From Thiohalophilus sp046483665 (lineage in GTDB: Bacteria; Pseudomonadota; Gammaproteobacteria; UBA6429; Thiohalophilaceae): DNA of 64,000 bases. Below, piece by piece: positions 35,422-44,584 of this stretch. Made by a program: the position numbers and the translations under genes. Below the pieces are notes generated by a model. That model saw nothing but the letters and a program-made list of their open reading frames with translations, made no database searches and was not told the origin of the DNA. Location: contig NZ_JAWOCR010000011.1 in assembly GCF_046483665.1 (NCBI RefSeq), forward strand, positions 11,029 through 75,028, written 5' to 3'. Positions within the stretch are counted from its first letter, which is position 1, and every line of letters begins with the position of its first letter.

Positions 35422-35583
35422 AATTAAAGTCCCGATTCATAAGACAGAATCAAGCAAGCCCGCAAAGGCGTCCTCTGCTTATTGACTACTCATGTCAAAA
35501 TAAAATACTCCAGGTAACCCTGCAATGAGTGGTTTTCCGTGCGCGTTTGTCTGCCCGGAAAACCCTTCCCGCACTGTTACCAC

Positions 35584-35613
35584 TTGCCTGTATTTACCCG
35601 CTTGCCATATTAT
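35584..35613 (+). promoter_or_regulatory. Candidate sigma-70 promoter
   Basis: TTGCCT and TATTAT with an 18-base spacer, 70 bases before the DUF6746 gene at 35683. The preceding 160 bases of the gap show nothing else. Confidence 0.45.
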
Positions 35614-35682
35614 GATTAACTTACCTGGAAAATTCAGAAGCACCGGCACCTGATTATCACACTGCTACCGGAGACCCCTAAT

Positions 35683-36069
35683 ATGTTATTCCGAGAACAT
35701 CCGTTATTGCTTGCCGCCGCCATCATCCTGACCATACCTGCGTTCACCGCGCAAGCCGATGATGACATGCCTGAACACTTCGAGGGAGAACCGTCCAGAA
35801 CGCTGGACGAAGCTTTCAAAAACCTGACTGTCTATAACAAAAAACTGGACAAATTGCTCGCCGGCGAAATGACCCCGGAAAAAATGGGCGAGATTCACAT
35901 CCTGACCTACACCCTGGAAAATGCCCTGGCACGCATCGAGGACGAGGTTGAGGAACTGGCCGAAACTCTGGAAGAAGTCCATCAGGCCTCCGAACGGGCC
36001 GAGGACGACACTGTTATACAGAAAGGCAAAATCTATCTGGAAGGTTCCAGCAAGCTTATCAGGGAGTAA
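35683..36069 (+). CDS. Secreted small helical protein, DUF6746-like
   Basis: 128 residues: Sec signal peptide (about 1-25, ending FTAQADD), then PEHFEGEPSRTLDEAFKNL and an acidic helical part with EIHILTYTLENALARIEDEVEEL and EEVHQASERAED. This matches my recollection of the DUF6746 family of periplasmic proteins; function unknown. It is monocistronic, with its own promoter candidate and GGAG before the ATG. A heptamer repeat begins two bases after the stop. Confidence 0.75.
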   Translation: MLFREHPLLLAAAIILTIPAFTAQADDDMPEHFEGEPSRTLDEAFKNLTVYNKKLDKLLAGEMTPEKMGEIHILTYTLENALARIEDEVEELAETLEEVHQASERAEDDTVIQKGKIYLEGSSKLIRE

Positions 36070-36071
36070 AA

Positions 36072-36100
36072 GTTCTGAGTTCTGGGTTCTGAGTTCTGAG
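36072..36100 (+). repeat. Heptamer tandem repeat (GTTCTGA unit)
   Basis: Four consecutive 7-base units, GTTCTGA GTTCTGG GTTCTGA GTTCTGA, immediately after the DUF6746 stop. No complementary arm occurs in the next 650 bases, so it looks like a half element of a third arm family. Confidence 0.7.
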
Positions 36101-36249
36101 ACCAGCTCTTTAGCGACTGATGCCGCTCTCTTTATGGGTTGCCCTCCCGAAGTAACGAGATATTTTTTCTGGCTTATGTCGGCACAGTGGCGATTGTGCA
36201 ATCTGTCCGCGGATTTCGTGTCGTCAAGCCGCCTTTAGCCGAGCAGGCC

Positions 36250-36744
36250 TCAGAGCAAAGACTCTGTGTAGTCCGGCTTGCCGGTTTTGAGTTGCCGGAA
36301 CATAAACAGAAGTACGCCGGTCAACCATACCGATGCCAGCATGTGAAAAAAAGCGCCAATTGCTTCGGCCTGGTACAGCACCCCCCATTTCGCGAACAGG
36401 AAGTTCCAGTCATGCACACCCCCGCCAACCAGCGGTATCCGCATGTCGCGCGCATCGCTCATGTAATGTGCGGTATACATCAGGCTCTCCGCGAACCACA
36501 CGCCCCCGACACCGGCCTCAAAGGCCTTGCCCTGTCTCCAGAAATGGACCGCAATCGCCACCGGGAAAAACAGCTGCCCTAGCGTGCCACCAAGAAAATG
36601 CCCGGTCTGCCCGAACGGCGTGAAGATCAGATGCCCCGCCTCGTGGAACGCCAGATTGACGTGATCGATAAAATGGTACTCATAGGAAAAGATCAGCCAG
36701 GCCGAATACGGCAACAATGCGACAAAAACAATCCAGCGAAACAT
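36250..36744 (-). CDS. Membrane zinc metallopeptidase-like protein (HEAGH)
   Basis: 164 residues, about four membrane spans. The HExxH zinc motif is present as FHEAGHLIFTPFGQ (His34, His38), followed by GGTLGQLFFPVAIAVHFW, a pattern of small M50-like membrane peptidases. A second metal ligand might be the His/Asp cluster in YMSDARDMRIPLVGGGVHDW. Substrate unknown. The 36101-36249 gap before its 3' end holds nothing recognisable. A perfect CTGTATCT/AGATACAG dyad (36798-36816) lies upstream and could be an operator. Confidence 0.7.
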   Translation of the reverse strand: MFRWIVFVALLPYSAWLIFSYEYHFIDHVNLAFHEAGHLIFTPFGQTGHFLGGTLGQLFFPVAIAVHFWRQGKAFEAGVGGVWFAESLMYTAHYMSDARDMRIPLVGGGVHDWNFLFAKWGVLYQAEAIGAFFHMLASVWLTGVLLFMFRQLKTGKPDYTESLL

Positions 36745-36929
36745 GGTTTACCCGTTACTTGCTTATAAAAAGAGTATCGAATCCAGCAGTAGCATACCTG
36801 TATCTGCCAGATACAGCTTCGGGTCAGCAGATAAGTATACTGCCCCCGACTTAACCGGCCCTTTTTGTGCCCAAAACCGGGGTTTAAGACCGTATTATGC
36901 CTGCTCCGGAGCACTATAATTTATGTGGA

Positions 36930-37462
36930 TCAATGCGTTGCGGTTGTCCGACCCGTTCAACTACGCTCAATAATTTATCCTGATCCTGACTAGCGGGCTT
37001 TTGATTCCCGTCAGACGCCGCCGAGCATCGCAGTGGAAGGAGGATTAGCCCGAAGGGTGCGCGCATGGACGCGCGCACTCGCCAGTCGGCACACGGAGGT
37101 GCCGTCTGGCGAGCCCGACTGGAACGAGAAACGCAGGGAACCGTTTCAGCCATTGGAAATGGCTGAAACGGCGGCGTTTTCGGGAGTGGTTTTTGGTGAC
37201 TTTTTGCCGCTTCAAAAAGTCACTCGCCGCGCGGGCGCGAGAGCCCGCTTTCAAGATTCAGCTCGCCCGAAGGGCGAACATTTTGATAGACGCTGGATGC
37301 CTGGTCACTCCTATCCCGCATCAAGTGCGGGCAGGCTCTAACCTTTTTGCTCTCGGGTACTCCCCTTGGTGGGGAGGGAGTAAGATGAAAGCCCGATAAC
37401 GCTTCGCTATATCGGGTCTACACCTTTTTTAAATAAACTGGATTCCGGCTCAAGGCCGGAAT
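36930..37462. repeat. Palindrome-rich non-coding region with at least nine hairpins
   Basis: The 36745-37468 gap has no gene. From about 37057 it is packed with stem-loops: GTGCGCGC (37057-37078), a 12-bp stem with one mismatch (37080-37111), a perfect 14-bp stem (37141-37171), a perfect 11-bp stem GTGACTTTTTG (37196-37223), GCGGGC, TCGCCC, CCCGCA and CTCCCC stems, CCCGATA/TATCGGG with CTTTTTT after it, and ATTCCGGC/GCCGGAAT (37442-37462), seven bases beyond the ligA stop. Similar text recurs in other gammaproteobacteria from memory. The last hairpin may end ligA transcripts. Confidence 0.75.
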
Positions 37463-37468
37463 GACGTC

Positions 37469-39481
37469 CTATTCGATCAAATCCCGAAACGCCGCCTCAT
37501 CCAGGATCGCTACGCCCAACGATTCCGCCTTGTCGGCCTTGGAGCCGGGATCCGCTCCCACCACGACGTAATCGGTCTTCCTGGACACACTGCCGGTCAC
37601 CTTGGCGCCCAGCGCCTGCAGAGCGGCCTTGGCCTCGTCGCGACTCATCTGTTCCAGCGTACCGGTTAAAACGAACGTCTTTCCGTTGAGCGGTAGTTCC
37701 TCGGCGGGTTTGACTTCGATGTCTTCCCAGGTCACGCCGGCCTGGATCAGTTTGTCGATGACTTGCTGATTATGTTTCTGTTTAAAGAAAGTCAGTATAC
37801 TTTCGGCGACGATGGGGCCGATGTCCGGGACCGCCATCAACGCTTCCTTGTCAGCCTGCATCAGGGCATCCAGCGATCCGAAGTGATTGGCCAGCGAGCG
37901 TGCGGTCGCCTCGCCCACGTCGTGAATCCCCAGCGCATAGATAAATCGTTCCAGGGTTGTGTTGCGGCTTTTATCCAGCGCATCGATCAGGTTCTGTGCC
38001 GATTTTTCGGCCAGGCGTTCCAGCTGGACCAGCTGATCTTTGTCCAGCGCAAACAGATCGGCCGGATCGTGCACATAATCTTCATCGACCAGCTGGTCTA
38101 CCAGTTTATCGCCCAGTCCCTCGATATCCAGTGCGCGGCGCGAGGCGAAATGTTTGAGGGCTTGCTTGCGCTGGGCAGCGCAATAGAGGCCGCCGGTGCA
38201 ATAGGTGACGGCCTCGCCTTCGTGCCGTACGGTTTGCGATCCGCAGACCGGGCAGGTTTTCGGCAGATGGTATTTTTTCAGTTTAGCCTCACGTTTGGAC
38301 TTGACCACGCTGACCACTTGCGGGATCACATCCCCGGCGCGGCGAATAACCACTGTATCGCCGACGCGTACATCCAGTCGTTCGATCTCATCCTGATTAT
38401 GCAACGTGGCGTTGCTGACAGTCACACCACCGACCTGGACCGGTTCAAGTCGGGCCACCGGTGTCAGGGCGCCGGTACGACCAACCTGCACATCGATACC
38501 GACCAGTCGGGTCATCTCTTCCTGGGCGGGGAATTTATGCGCAATGGCCCAGCGCGGCGCACGCGAGACAAACCCCAGTTGTTCCTGTTGATCACGCAGG
38601 TTGACCTTGTAAACCAGCCCGTCGATCTCGTAATCGAGTTTGTCGCGTTTTTCCTGCATCGTCCGGTAGTAATCCAGACAGCCCTGGATTCCCTCGACCA
38701 CCCGGGTTTCCGGATTGGTACGCATACCCCATTCGCGCAACTGCTCCAGTGTTGCGCTATGGCGATCCGGCAATTCGACGCCCTCCACCAGTCCGGGACC
38801 ATAACAGAAGAACGATAACGGCCGTTTGGCAGTCAGACGCGGATCGAGTTGACGCAGGCTGCCGGCGGCGGCATTGCGCGGATTGGCGAATATCTTCTCG
38901 CCCTGTTTCTGGCGGATCTCGTTGAGCTGATCGAAGCCTTGTTTGGTCATGATCACCTCGCCGCGCACTTCCAGACGTTCCGGGTAATCGGAACCGCGCA
39001 GTTTTAACGGAATAGTCTCGATCGTGCGTACGTTCCAGGTGACGTCCTCGCCGGTGGTCCCGTCGCCGCGGGTCGCCCCGCGAACCAGCTTGCCGTCTTC
39101 ATACAGCAAACTGATAGCCAGGCCGTCGAGTTTGGGCTCCACCGCGTATTCCACGCAGTCCACGCCAAGCTTGTCGCGCGCACGGCGATCGAAGCCGAGT
39201 ACCTCATCCTCGTCGAACGCATTACCCAGCGACAACATTGGAAGTTCGTGCTTGACCTCGTCAAACGTCGATAACGGTGTCGCCCCGACTCGCTGGGTGG
39301 GGGAATCGGAGGTAATCAGCTGCGGGTGTTCGGCTTCGAGCTCTTCGAGTTCACGCATCAGGCGATCGTACTCGGCGTCGGGAATTTCCGGATCGTCCAG
39401 CACATAATAGCGGTAATTGTGATAATCGATCTGCTCGCGCAGCTCGTCGATGCGTTGCTGAACTTTATTACTGGCACTCAT
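37469..39481 (-). CDS. ligA: NAD-dependent DNA ligase
   Basis: Seals nicks in replication and repair using NAD+. 670 residues, full length, with all domains in order: Ia (NYRYYVLDDPEIPDAEYD), adenylation with Lys117 in EPKLDGLAI, OB fold, zinc finger (CPVCGS and CTGGLYCAAQ), helix-hairpin-helix region, and a C-terminal BRCT domain (LNGKTFVLTGTLEQMSRDEA). Downstream of zipA on the same strand with repeat B6 between them. Confidence 0.98.
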   Translation of the reverse strand: MSASNKVQQRIDELREQIDYHNYRYYVLDDPEIPDAEYDRLMRELEELEAEHPQLITSDSPTQRVGATPLSTFDEVKHELPMLSLGNAFDEDEVLGFDRRARDKLGVDCVEYAVEPKLDGLAISLLYEDGKLVRGATRGDGTTGEDVTWNVRTIETIPLKLRGSDYPERLEVRGEVIMTKQGFDQLNEIRQKQGEKIFANPRNAAAGSLRQLDPRLTAKRPLSFFCYGPGLVEGVELPDRHSATLEQLREWGMRTNPETRVVEGIQGCLDYYRTMQEKRDKLDYEIDGLVYKVNLRDQQEQLGFVSRAPRWAIAHKFPAQEEMTRLVGIDVQVGRTGALTPVARLEPVQVGGVTVSNATLHNQDEIERLDVRVGDTVVIRRAGDVIPQVVSVVKSKREAKLKKYHLPKTCPVCGSQTVRHEGEAVTYCTGGLYCAAQRKQALKHFASRRALDIEGLGDKLVDQLVDEDYVHDPADLFALDKDQLVQLERLAEKSAQNLIDALDKSRNTTLERFIYALGIHDVGEATARSLANHFGSLDALMQADKEALMAVPDIGPIVAESILTFFKQKHNQQVIDKLIQAGVTWEDIEVKPAEELPLNGKTFVLTGTLEQMSRDEAKAALQALGAKVTGSVSRKTDYVVVGADPGSKADKAESLGVAILDEAAFRDLIE

Positions 39482-39513
39482 TATAAATTAAATCCAATCC
39501 TGACAAAAAAGAT

Positions 39514-39663
39514 CACCACCAAGACACAAAGACACCAAGAAGGTCTTTTCAAAATAAATCAGCGAAATATTTCTGGTTCACAATAACGTCATAACTTACC
39601 AGCAGATCAAATAAAGTATAAGGTCAAAAGAATTTTACTTGGTGTCTTCGTGTCTTGGTGGTG
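39514..39663. repeat. Octamer-arm inverted repeat B6
   Basis: Left arm 39514-39539, right arm 39638-39663: 25 of 26 positions complementary around a 98-base AT-rich loop. Units are ACCAAGAC/ACGAAGAC. The right arm starts 12 bases after the zipA stop; ligA begins 32 bases beyond the left arm. Its right arm is the same sequence as both arms of B8. Confidence 0.92.
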
Positions 39664-39675
39664 AATCGTTTGTTT

Positions 39676-40455
39676 TTATCTTTTTGAACGTTGCTTCTGC
39701 AAGCCGGCCATTTTGCGGCGGAACAGGAAGGCTTCGATCTGTTCCTTGAGGTGGCCGATAGTTTGCAGGGTGAGGACATTGCGCCGTTCGTCGCACAGAT
39801 CACCGTCCAGTTGTTCGGCCAGGTTGCGCCCGGTTTTCAGCATCAGGTCGAATGCCTCGCGTGAATCGATTGGCGCGGGAAGCTGCATAAACAGTGAGAG
39901 ACCCGGGGTTTGCAGCTGTTCGATAGAACTGAGATCGAACGCCCCCGGTTCCACGGTATTGGCCAGACTGAAGACGGGACGCACGCCTCCCTCGTCGGGA
40001 TAGCGATGAAAGATCATCATCTCGCCGTGGCGCAGGTCGTTGGCATACAGCGCATCGAGAATATCCATTCCGGCAAATTGCCGACCTGCTTTGGCCATGA
40101 CGTTGAGGACGGTCACCAGTGACTCCCCCTCGTCGTCTTCGGCGTCAACGGCACTCAGACCGCCCAGGCCGGCAACATCCACATCATCGTCACGCCGGGC
40201 ATGCCATGACATTTGCGACAGGGCCTGCAGATCGTCATCGTCCAGATCAGTGTAGTAATTGTCCCGCGATTCAGTCGTGCCGGAGTCGTCGCTGTCACGG
40301 GTTCGATCTCGCCCGAAGGTCGGCAAAGAGATACGGGGAAGACGCAGGAAGCCGGGCCAGCGCAGCTTCTGCCCGGAGCGCAGGCGCATCACCAGATAGA
40401 ACATCGCAACGAATGCGATACCGATGGCAAGCAGGGTCAGCCGCAGCGGGTCCAT
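39676..40455 (-). CDS. zipA: Cell division protein ZipA
   Basis: Membrane anchor that tethers FtsZ to the division site. 259 residues: N-terminal membrane helix (about 5-24), an acidic/basic linker (RDRTRDSDDSGTTESRDNYYTDLDD in part), and the C-terminal FtsZ-binding domain (about 110-245: SLVTVLNVMAKAGRQFAG, MIFHRYPDEGGVRPVFSLANTVEPGAFD). It lies between smc and ligA, the standard smc-zipA-ligA order of many gammaproteobacteria. Confidence 0.95.
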   Translation of the reverse strand: MDPLRLTLLAIGIAFVAMFYLVMRLRSGQKLRWPGFLRLPRISLPTFGRDRTRDSDDSGTTESRDNYYTDLDDDDLQALSQMSWHARRDDDVDVAGLGGLSAVDAEDDEGESLVTVLNVMAKAGRQFAGMDILDALYANDLRHGEMMIFHRYPDEGGVRPVFSLANTVEPGAFDLSSIEQLQTPGLSLFMQLPAPIDSREAFDLMLKTGRNLAEQLDGDLCDERRNVLTLQTIGHLKEQIEAFLFRRKMAGLQKQRSKR

Positions 40456-40515
40456 ATCAGCACGACCTTGTCATCAAGATGAATTGAATGTCACTAATGT
40501 CCGTCTTTAATAATG

Positions 40516-40693
40516 CTCTCGCCAAGCCGCGAAGAACGCAAAGTCAAACATTTGTAATGTAATAATCCGCCTGTCTATAAAGTAAAGTGCGATACACTGA
40601 CAAGCTGCCTTGCTAACAATACAATTTATCGTTGTGTGTCACGTTCAGCAACAAACTGCTTATAACACTGCGTGCTCTGTGTCTTGGCGAGAG
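40516..40693. repeat. Octamer-arm inverted repeat B7
   Basis: Left arm 40516-40543, right arm 40667-40693, about 123-base loop. The outer ends (CTCTCGCCAAG / CTTGGCGAGAG) match perfectly and the inner units have drifted. The right arm begins nine bases after the smc stop. It fills most of the 247-base smc-zipA gap. Confidence 0.8.
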
Positions 40694-40702
40694 TTGCTCT
40701 AA

Positions 40703-43700
40703 TCAGGCCGAGGCCAGTTTTGCCGCTTCGTCCACATCCACCGCAACCATGCGTGAAACACCCGGCTCGTGCATGGTGACACCGGTCAGGTGGTTGGCAA
40801 CTTCCATGGTTACTTTATTATGAGTGATGAAGATAAACTGTGTTCTGTCCGACATATGTTTCAACAGATCGCAGTAGCGGGTGACGTTGGCGTCGTCCAG
40901 CGGCGCATCAACCTCGTCGAGCATACAGAACGGCGCGGGATTCAGTTCGAAGATGGCGAACACCAGAGCCACCGCGGTCAGGGCCTTTTCGCCACCGGAC
41001 AGCAGGTGAATGGTGCTGTTGCGCTTGCCGGGCGGACGGGCCATGACCGTGACGCCGGTCTCGAGCAGATCCTCGCCGGTCATCTCCAGATAGGCGTGAC
41101 CGCCGCCGAACAGGCGCGGGAAAAGATCCTTGAGCCCGCTGTTGACCTTGTCGTAGGTCTCCTTGAAACGGGTACGGGTCTCTTTGTCGATCTTGTGGAT
41201 TGCATCTTCCAGAGTCTTGAGGGCCTGCACCAGATCCTCGTTCTGCGCGTCCAGGTATTGCTTGCGTTCTGATTGCTGTTCGAATTCCTCGATCGCCGCC
41301 AGGTTGATCGGCCCCAGGCGCTGGATCTTGGCTTCCAGCTGTTCGACGTTTTCCTGCCACTGATTGGCTTCGGCCTCTTCGGGCATCTCCTGCATCAACT
41401 GCTGCAGTTCGAAACCTGACTCGGTGATCTGTTCTTCGAGCGTCTGACGACGAACCTTGAATTCCTGCTGGCTGATGCGGATCTGCTCCAGATTGCCCCG
41501 CACTTCCTGCACCTGCTGTTCGGCCGCGACGCGCTGTTCCTCCAGTTCGCGCATCTGATGCTCGATCGCTTCCATGGCCTGGCGCGCTTCGCTCAGCTCG
41601 GTTTCCACGGCCACGCGTTTGTCGAGTTTGTCGGCCAGTTCTTTGTTCATCTCCTCCAGCGGCGTTTCGCTTTCGGCCAGTGCCTTTTGCAGCTCTTCAC
41701 GACGGGCAGAGAGCTGGGTAAGCTGGCTGTCCAGTCGCTCCAGGGCCTGACGGGTGGAGTTCAGTTCGGTGCGCTCTTTTTCGGCCCGCAGTTTGATCTC
41801 ATGGGCCTCGCTGCGCACGCTCTGGGCCTGCTCGCGAGCCTGTTCCAGGGTATTGCGCAGTTCATCCCGCCGGCTGCTTAACTGTTCGCGCTGTTGCTCC
41901 AGACCGGACATGGTATCCAGCGCGGTTTGTAAACGGCCCCGGCACTCCTGCAGCTCCTGTTTATCGCGCTCGATTTCAGCCTGCAGATCCTGCTGTTCTT
42001 TTTGCAACGCCTGCTGGCGGGCCCGGGCCTGCTCCAGCTGGTTCTGGCGCGCCTTAAGATCGGACTGCTGTTCGGCCTGGCGGCGACTGGCCTGGTTTAA
42101 CTGGGCCTGGGCATCGTCCCGTTCCTGCTCCAGCTCACGCAGCCGCTCGCGATCGCCTTCCAGTTGTTCCTGCAGGGCTACCACGCGGCCATTCTCTTCC
42201 TGAATCTGGCTACTGAGTGCCTTGAGCTCCTGCTCGCGCTTGAGGATGCCGGTTTTCTGATCCTGCTCCTGGTCCTTGACCACCCGCAGCCAGTTGGCCC
42301 CCAGCCAGATCCCCTCGCGGGTCACCACCGATTCCTGGGCTGCGAGGCTGGCCCGCAGGGAAAGCGCCTCGGCCAGAGATTCGGCCGCATACACGCCACC
42401 CAGCAGGGCATCCAGTTTCCATGGCGCCGAGACCTTGTTCAGCAATGGCGTCCCGTTACCCGCGCCGGTTTCCGGACCCGGTGCCTGGGTATCGAACAGG
42501 GTCAGGGTCCCTTCCTGCAAACTGCCGAGTACTTCGGCCAGCGGATCGACGCCGGCCACGCAGACCGCTTCCAGATGCCCGCCGAGTACACATTCCACCG
42601 CCCGTTCCCAGCCGGCTTCGACTTCCATCTCTTCGGCCAGGCGTGGCGCGTCCTGCAATTGCTGACCGCTGAGCCAGTCGTTGACCGCCCCTTCGTCCTT
42701 GCCCAGCGCCGCCTGTTGCAGGGCCTCAAGCGAGGCGCTGCGACCGCGCAGATCCTGCAGACGGCTGCGGGCCTGATCGAGATCGGCGTTCAGCTGGTGG
42801 GTGGAATCGCGCAGCGCGGCGATCTGATCCTGTTTTTCAGTCAGCGCCTGCTGGGCCTGGTTGACCTGTTCGCCGGTCTGTTCCAGTTGCTGCTGTTGTT
42901 CACTGACTTCCTGCTGCACACGCTCCGGCGATTGCTGCTGCAAATCCTGCTCGGCCTTGTCCAGCCGTTGCTGCAACTGGGTCAGTTTCTGCTCCAGGTG
43001 CTGGATACGGGTACGCTCCACCTCGGCCTGGCGAGCCGGCTCGGCAGACTGCTGATTGAAGTCCTCCCAGGCCTGCTGCCATTCCTGCATCGCCTGCTCC
43101 GCGTCCTGCAGGGCCCCGCTGGCGGTCTGCTCGCGCTGTTCGGCGGCCTGCAGATCCGGTTCAATCGTTTTGAGCGCCGCTTCCAGTTCCTCGATCCGTT
43201 TGCGATCGGCCTCGACGTGGACCTGGGCGTCATTCCAGTCTTTTTCCAGCTGTTGCAGATCCTGGCTCTGCTGGGTACGGCGCTCCCTGGCGTGCTGGAT
43301 GGACTGTTCCAGCCGGGCAATATCGGCCCCGATGCTGTAAAAACGGCTCTGGACTTCGTTGAATTTGTCACTGGCCTCGGTATGCAGGCCGCGCTGTTGC
43401 TCGATCTCGGTCTCGATATGGCGCTGTTTGGCCACGACCCCTTCCAGCGCGGTTTCCTGTTCGCGCAGCTGGTTATCGCTCTGACGAGCCTGCTCGTCGA
43501 CGCCTTTCCAGCGCAAAGCCTGTAGCTGGGCCCGCAGCAGACGTTCTTCTTCCTTGAGGACCTTGTAGCGCTCGGCGGTTTTGGCCTGGCGTTGCAGTTT
43601 GGCGAGCTGCTTGTCCAGCTCCTCGCGCAGGTCGTTGAGCCGATCCAGATTCTCGCGGGTATGGCGAATGCGGTTTTCGGTCTCGCGGCGGCGCTCCTTG

Positions 43701-44218
43701 TATTTGGAGATACCGGCGGCTTCCTCCAGGAACACCCGCAGCTCCTCGGGTCTGGCCTCGATAATGCGCGAAATGGTGCCCTGTTCGATAATCGCATAGC
43801 TGCGCGGCCCCAGCCCGGTGCCCAGGAAAATGTCGGTGATGTCCCGGCGACGGCAGCGAGTGCCATTGAGATGATAGATTGACTGGCCGTCGCGGGTGAC
43901 CGTGCGCTTGATGGAAATATCGCTGTAATTGGCGTACTGTCCGCCCAGGCTGCCATCGCTGTTATCAAACACCAGCTCCACCGTGGCCTGGCCGACCGGC
44001 TTGCGTGAAGTGGAGCCGTTGAAAATGACATCGGCCATGGAGTCTCCACGCAAATGCTTGGCGGAAGACTCGCCCATCACCCAGCGCACTGCGTCGATAA
44101 TGTTGGATTTACCACAGCCGTTGGGCCCCACCACCCCGACCAGCGAACTGGGCAGCGGGACAGTCGTCGGGTCGACGAAGGATTTGAAGCCGGAGAGTTT
44201 GAGTTTGGTCAGTCGCAT
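40703..44218 (-). CDS. smc: Chromosome segregation ATPase SMC
   Basis: Condensin core protein of 1171 residues. Start 44218 gives the standard MRLTKLKLSGFKSFVDPTTV; an in-frame opening up to 44494 is intergenic and repeat-derived. Walker A GPNGCGKSN (31-39), long coiled coils, hinge (about 500-640), second coil, then signature LLSGGEKALTAVALVFAI and Walker B CMLDEVDAPLDD. Works with ScpA (18433) and ScpB (17601). Long mirror-strand frames occur throughout because of its Gln/Glu-rich coils. Confidence 0.98.
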   Translation of the reverse strand: MRLTKLKLSGFKSFVDPTTVPLPSSLVGVVGPNGCGKSNIIDAVRWVMGESSAKHLRGDSMADVIFNGSTSRKPVGQATVELVFDNSDGSLGGQYANYSDISIKRTVTRDGQSIYHLNGTRCRRRDITDIFLGTGLGPRSYAIIEQGTISRIIEARPEELRVFLEEAAGISKYKERRRETENRIRHTRENLDRLNDLREELDKQLAKLQRQAKTAERYKVLKEEERLLRAQLQALRWKGVDEQARQSDNQLREQETALEGVVAKQRHIETEIEQQRGLHTEASDKFNEVQSRFYSIGADIARLEQSIQHARERRTQQSQDLQQLEKDWNDAQVHVEADRKRIEELEAALKTIEPDLQAAEQREQTASGALQDAEQAMQEWQQAWEDFNQQSAEPARQAEVERTRIQHLEQKLTQLQQRLDKAEQDLQQQSPERVQQEVSEQQQQLEQTGEQVNQAQQALTEKQDQIAALRDSTHQLNADLDQARSRLQDLRGRSASLEALQQAALGKDEGAVNDWLSGQQLQDAPRLAEEMEVEAGWERAVECVLGGHLEAVCVAGVDPLAEVLGSLQEGTLTLFDTQAPGPETGAGNGTPLLNKVSAPWKLDALLGGVYAAESLAEALSLRASLAAQESVVTREGIWLGANWLRVVKDQEQDQKTGILKREQELKALSSQIQEENGRVVALQEQLEGDRERLRELEQERDDAQAQLNQASRRQAEQQSDLKARQNQLEQARARQQALQKEQQDLQAEIERDKQELQECRGRLQTALDTMSGLEQQREQLSSRRDELRNTLEQAREQAQSVRSEAHEIKLRAEKERTELNSTRQALERLDSQLTQLSARREELQKALAESETPLEEMNKELADKLDKRVAVETELSEARQAMEAIEHQMRELEEQRVAAEQQVQEVRGNLEQIRISQQEFKVRRQTLEEQITESGFELQQLMQEMPEEAEANQWQENVEQLEAKIQRLGPINLAAIEEFEQQSERKQYLDAQNEDLVQALKTLEDAIHKIDKETRTRFKETYDKVNSGLKDLFPRLFGGGHAYLEMTGEDLLETGVTVMARPPGKRNSTIHLLSGGEKALTAVALVFAIFELNPAPFCMLDEVDAPLDDANVTRYCDLLKHMSDRTQFIFITHNKVTMEVANHLTGVTMHEPGVSRMVAVDVDEAAKLASA

Positions 44219-44354
44219 CGGGGAAAGATACAGTACCCTCATATAAAGAGGCAAGATTGACAAATTCGCAAAACCGACGCCCGGTTTTGCCATCGTGCAT
44301 ACCCCGGATAGTTTCAACGCAGAGGGGCTAAAGGATATCAATGCTTTACTGAAC

Positions 44355-44530
44355 AGGGACGAGGGACGAGGGACGAGTAAAGAGGAAGACAAACCTCGAG
44401 GGTTTGGCAGGAGCGGCTGCGCCGCGATAGATATTTCGAGCCCGCACACAATCGTCGCGCCAAAGGCGCGCCCACAATGTCTGATCTTGAGCATTTTTCC
44501 TCGTCACTCGTCCCTTGTACCTCGCCCCTG
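44355..44530. repeat. Heptamer-arm inverted repeat A4 enclosing a REPIN-like pair
   Basis: Left arm 44355-44387 (three GGGACGA units plus variants) and right arm 44497-44530. Between them lie two short inverted elements: GCAGGAGCGGCTGCGCCGCG (44407-44426) and, reversed, 44452-44478 with GCGCGCCTTTGGCGCG. These resemble Pseudomonas-type REP sequences arranged head to head. Confidence 0.75.
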
Positions 44531-44570
44531 CCCTACCCTTGCCCGGCTTGTCAGCCGGGCAAGGGTAGGG
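44531..44570 (+). promoter_or_regulatory. Perfect 18-bp hairpin before queF
   Basis: CCCTACCCTTGCCCGGCT pairs exactly with its complement across a four-base loop TGTC. The second arm contains the only purine-rich run (AAGGGTAGGG) before the queF ATG, 14 bases downstream, so folding would hide a possible ribosome-binding site. It does not resemble a preQ1 riboswitch. It directly abuts the A4 right arm. Confidence 0.75.
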
Positions 44571-44584
44571 TATGGTTTCGCGCC

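Noticed and set aside
42164..43525. Long open frame antisense to smc
   Set aside because: Product of the Gln/Glu coiled-coil codons of smc read backwards; leucine/phenylalanine-rich noise.
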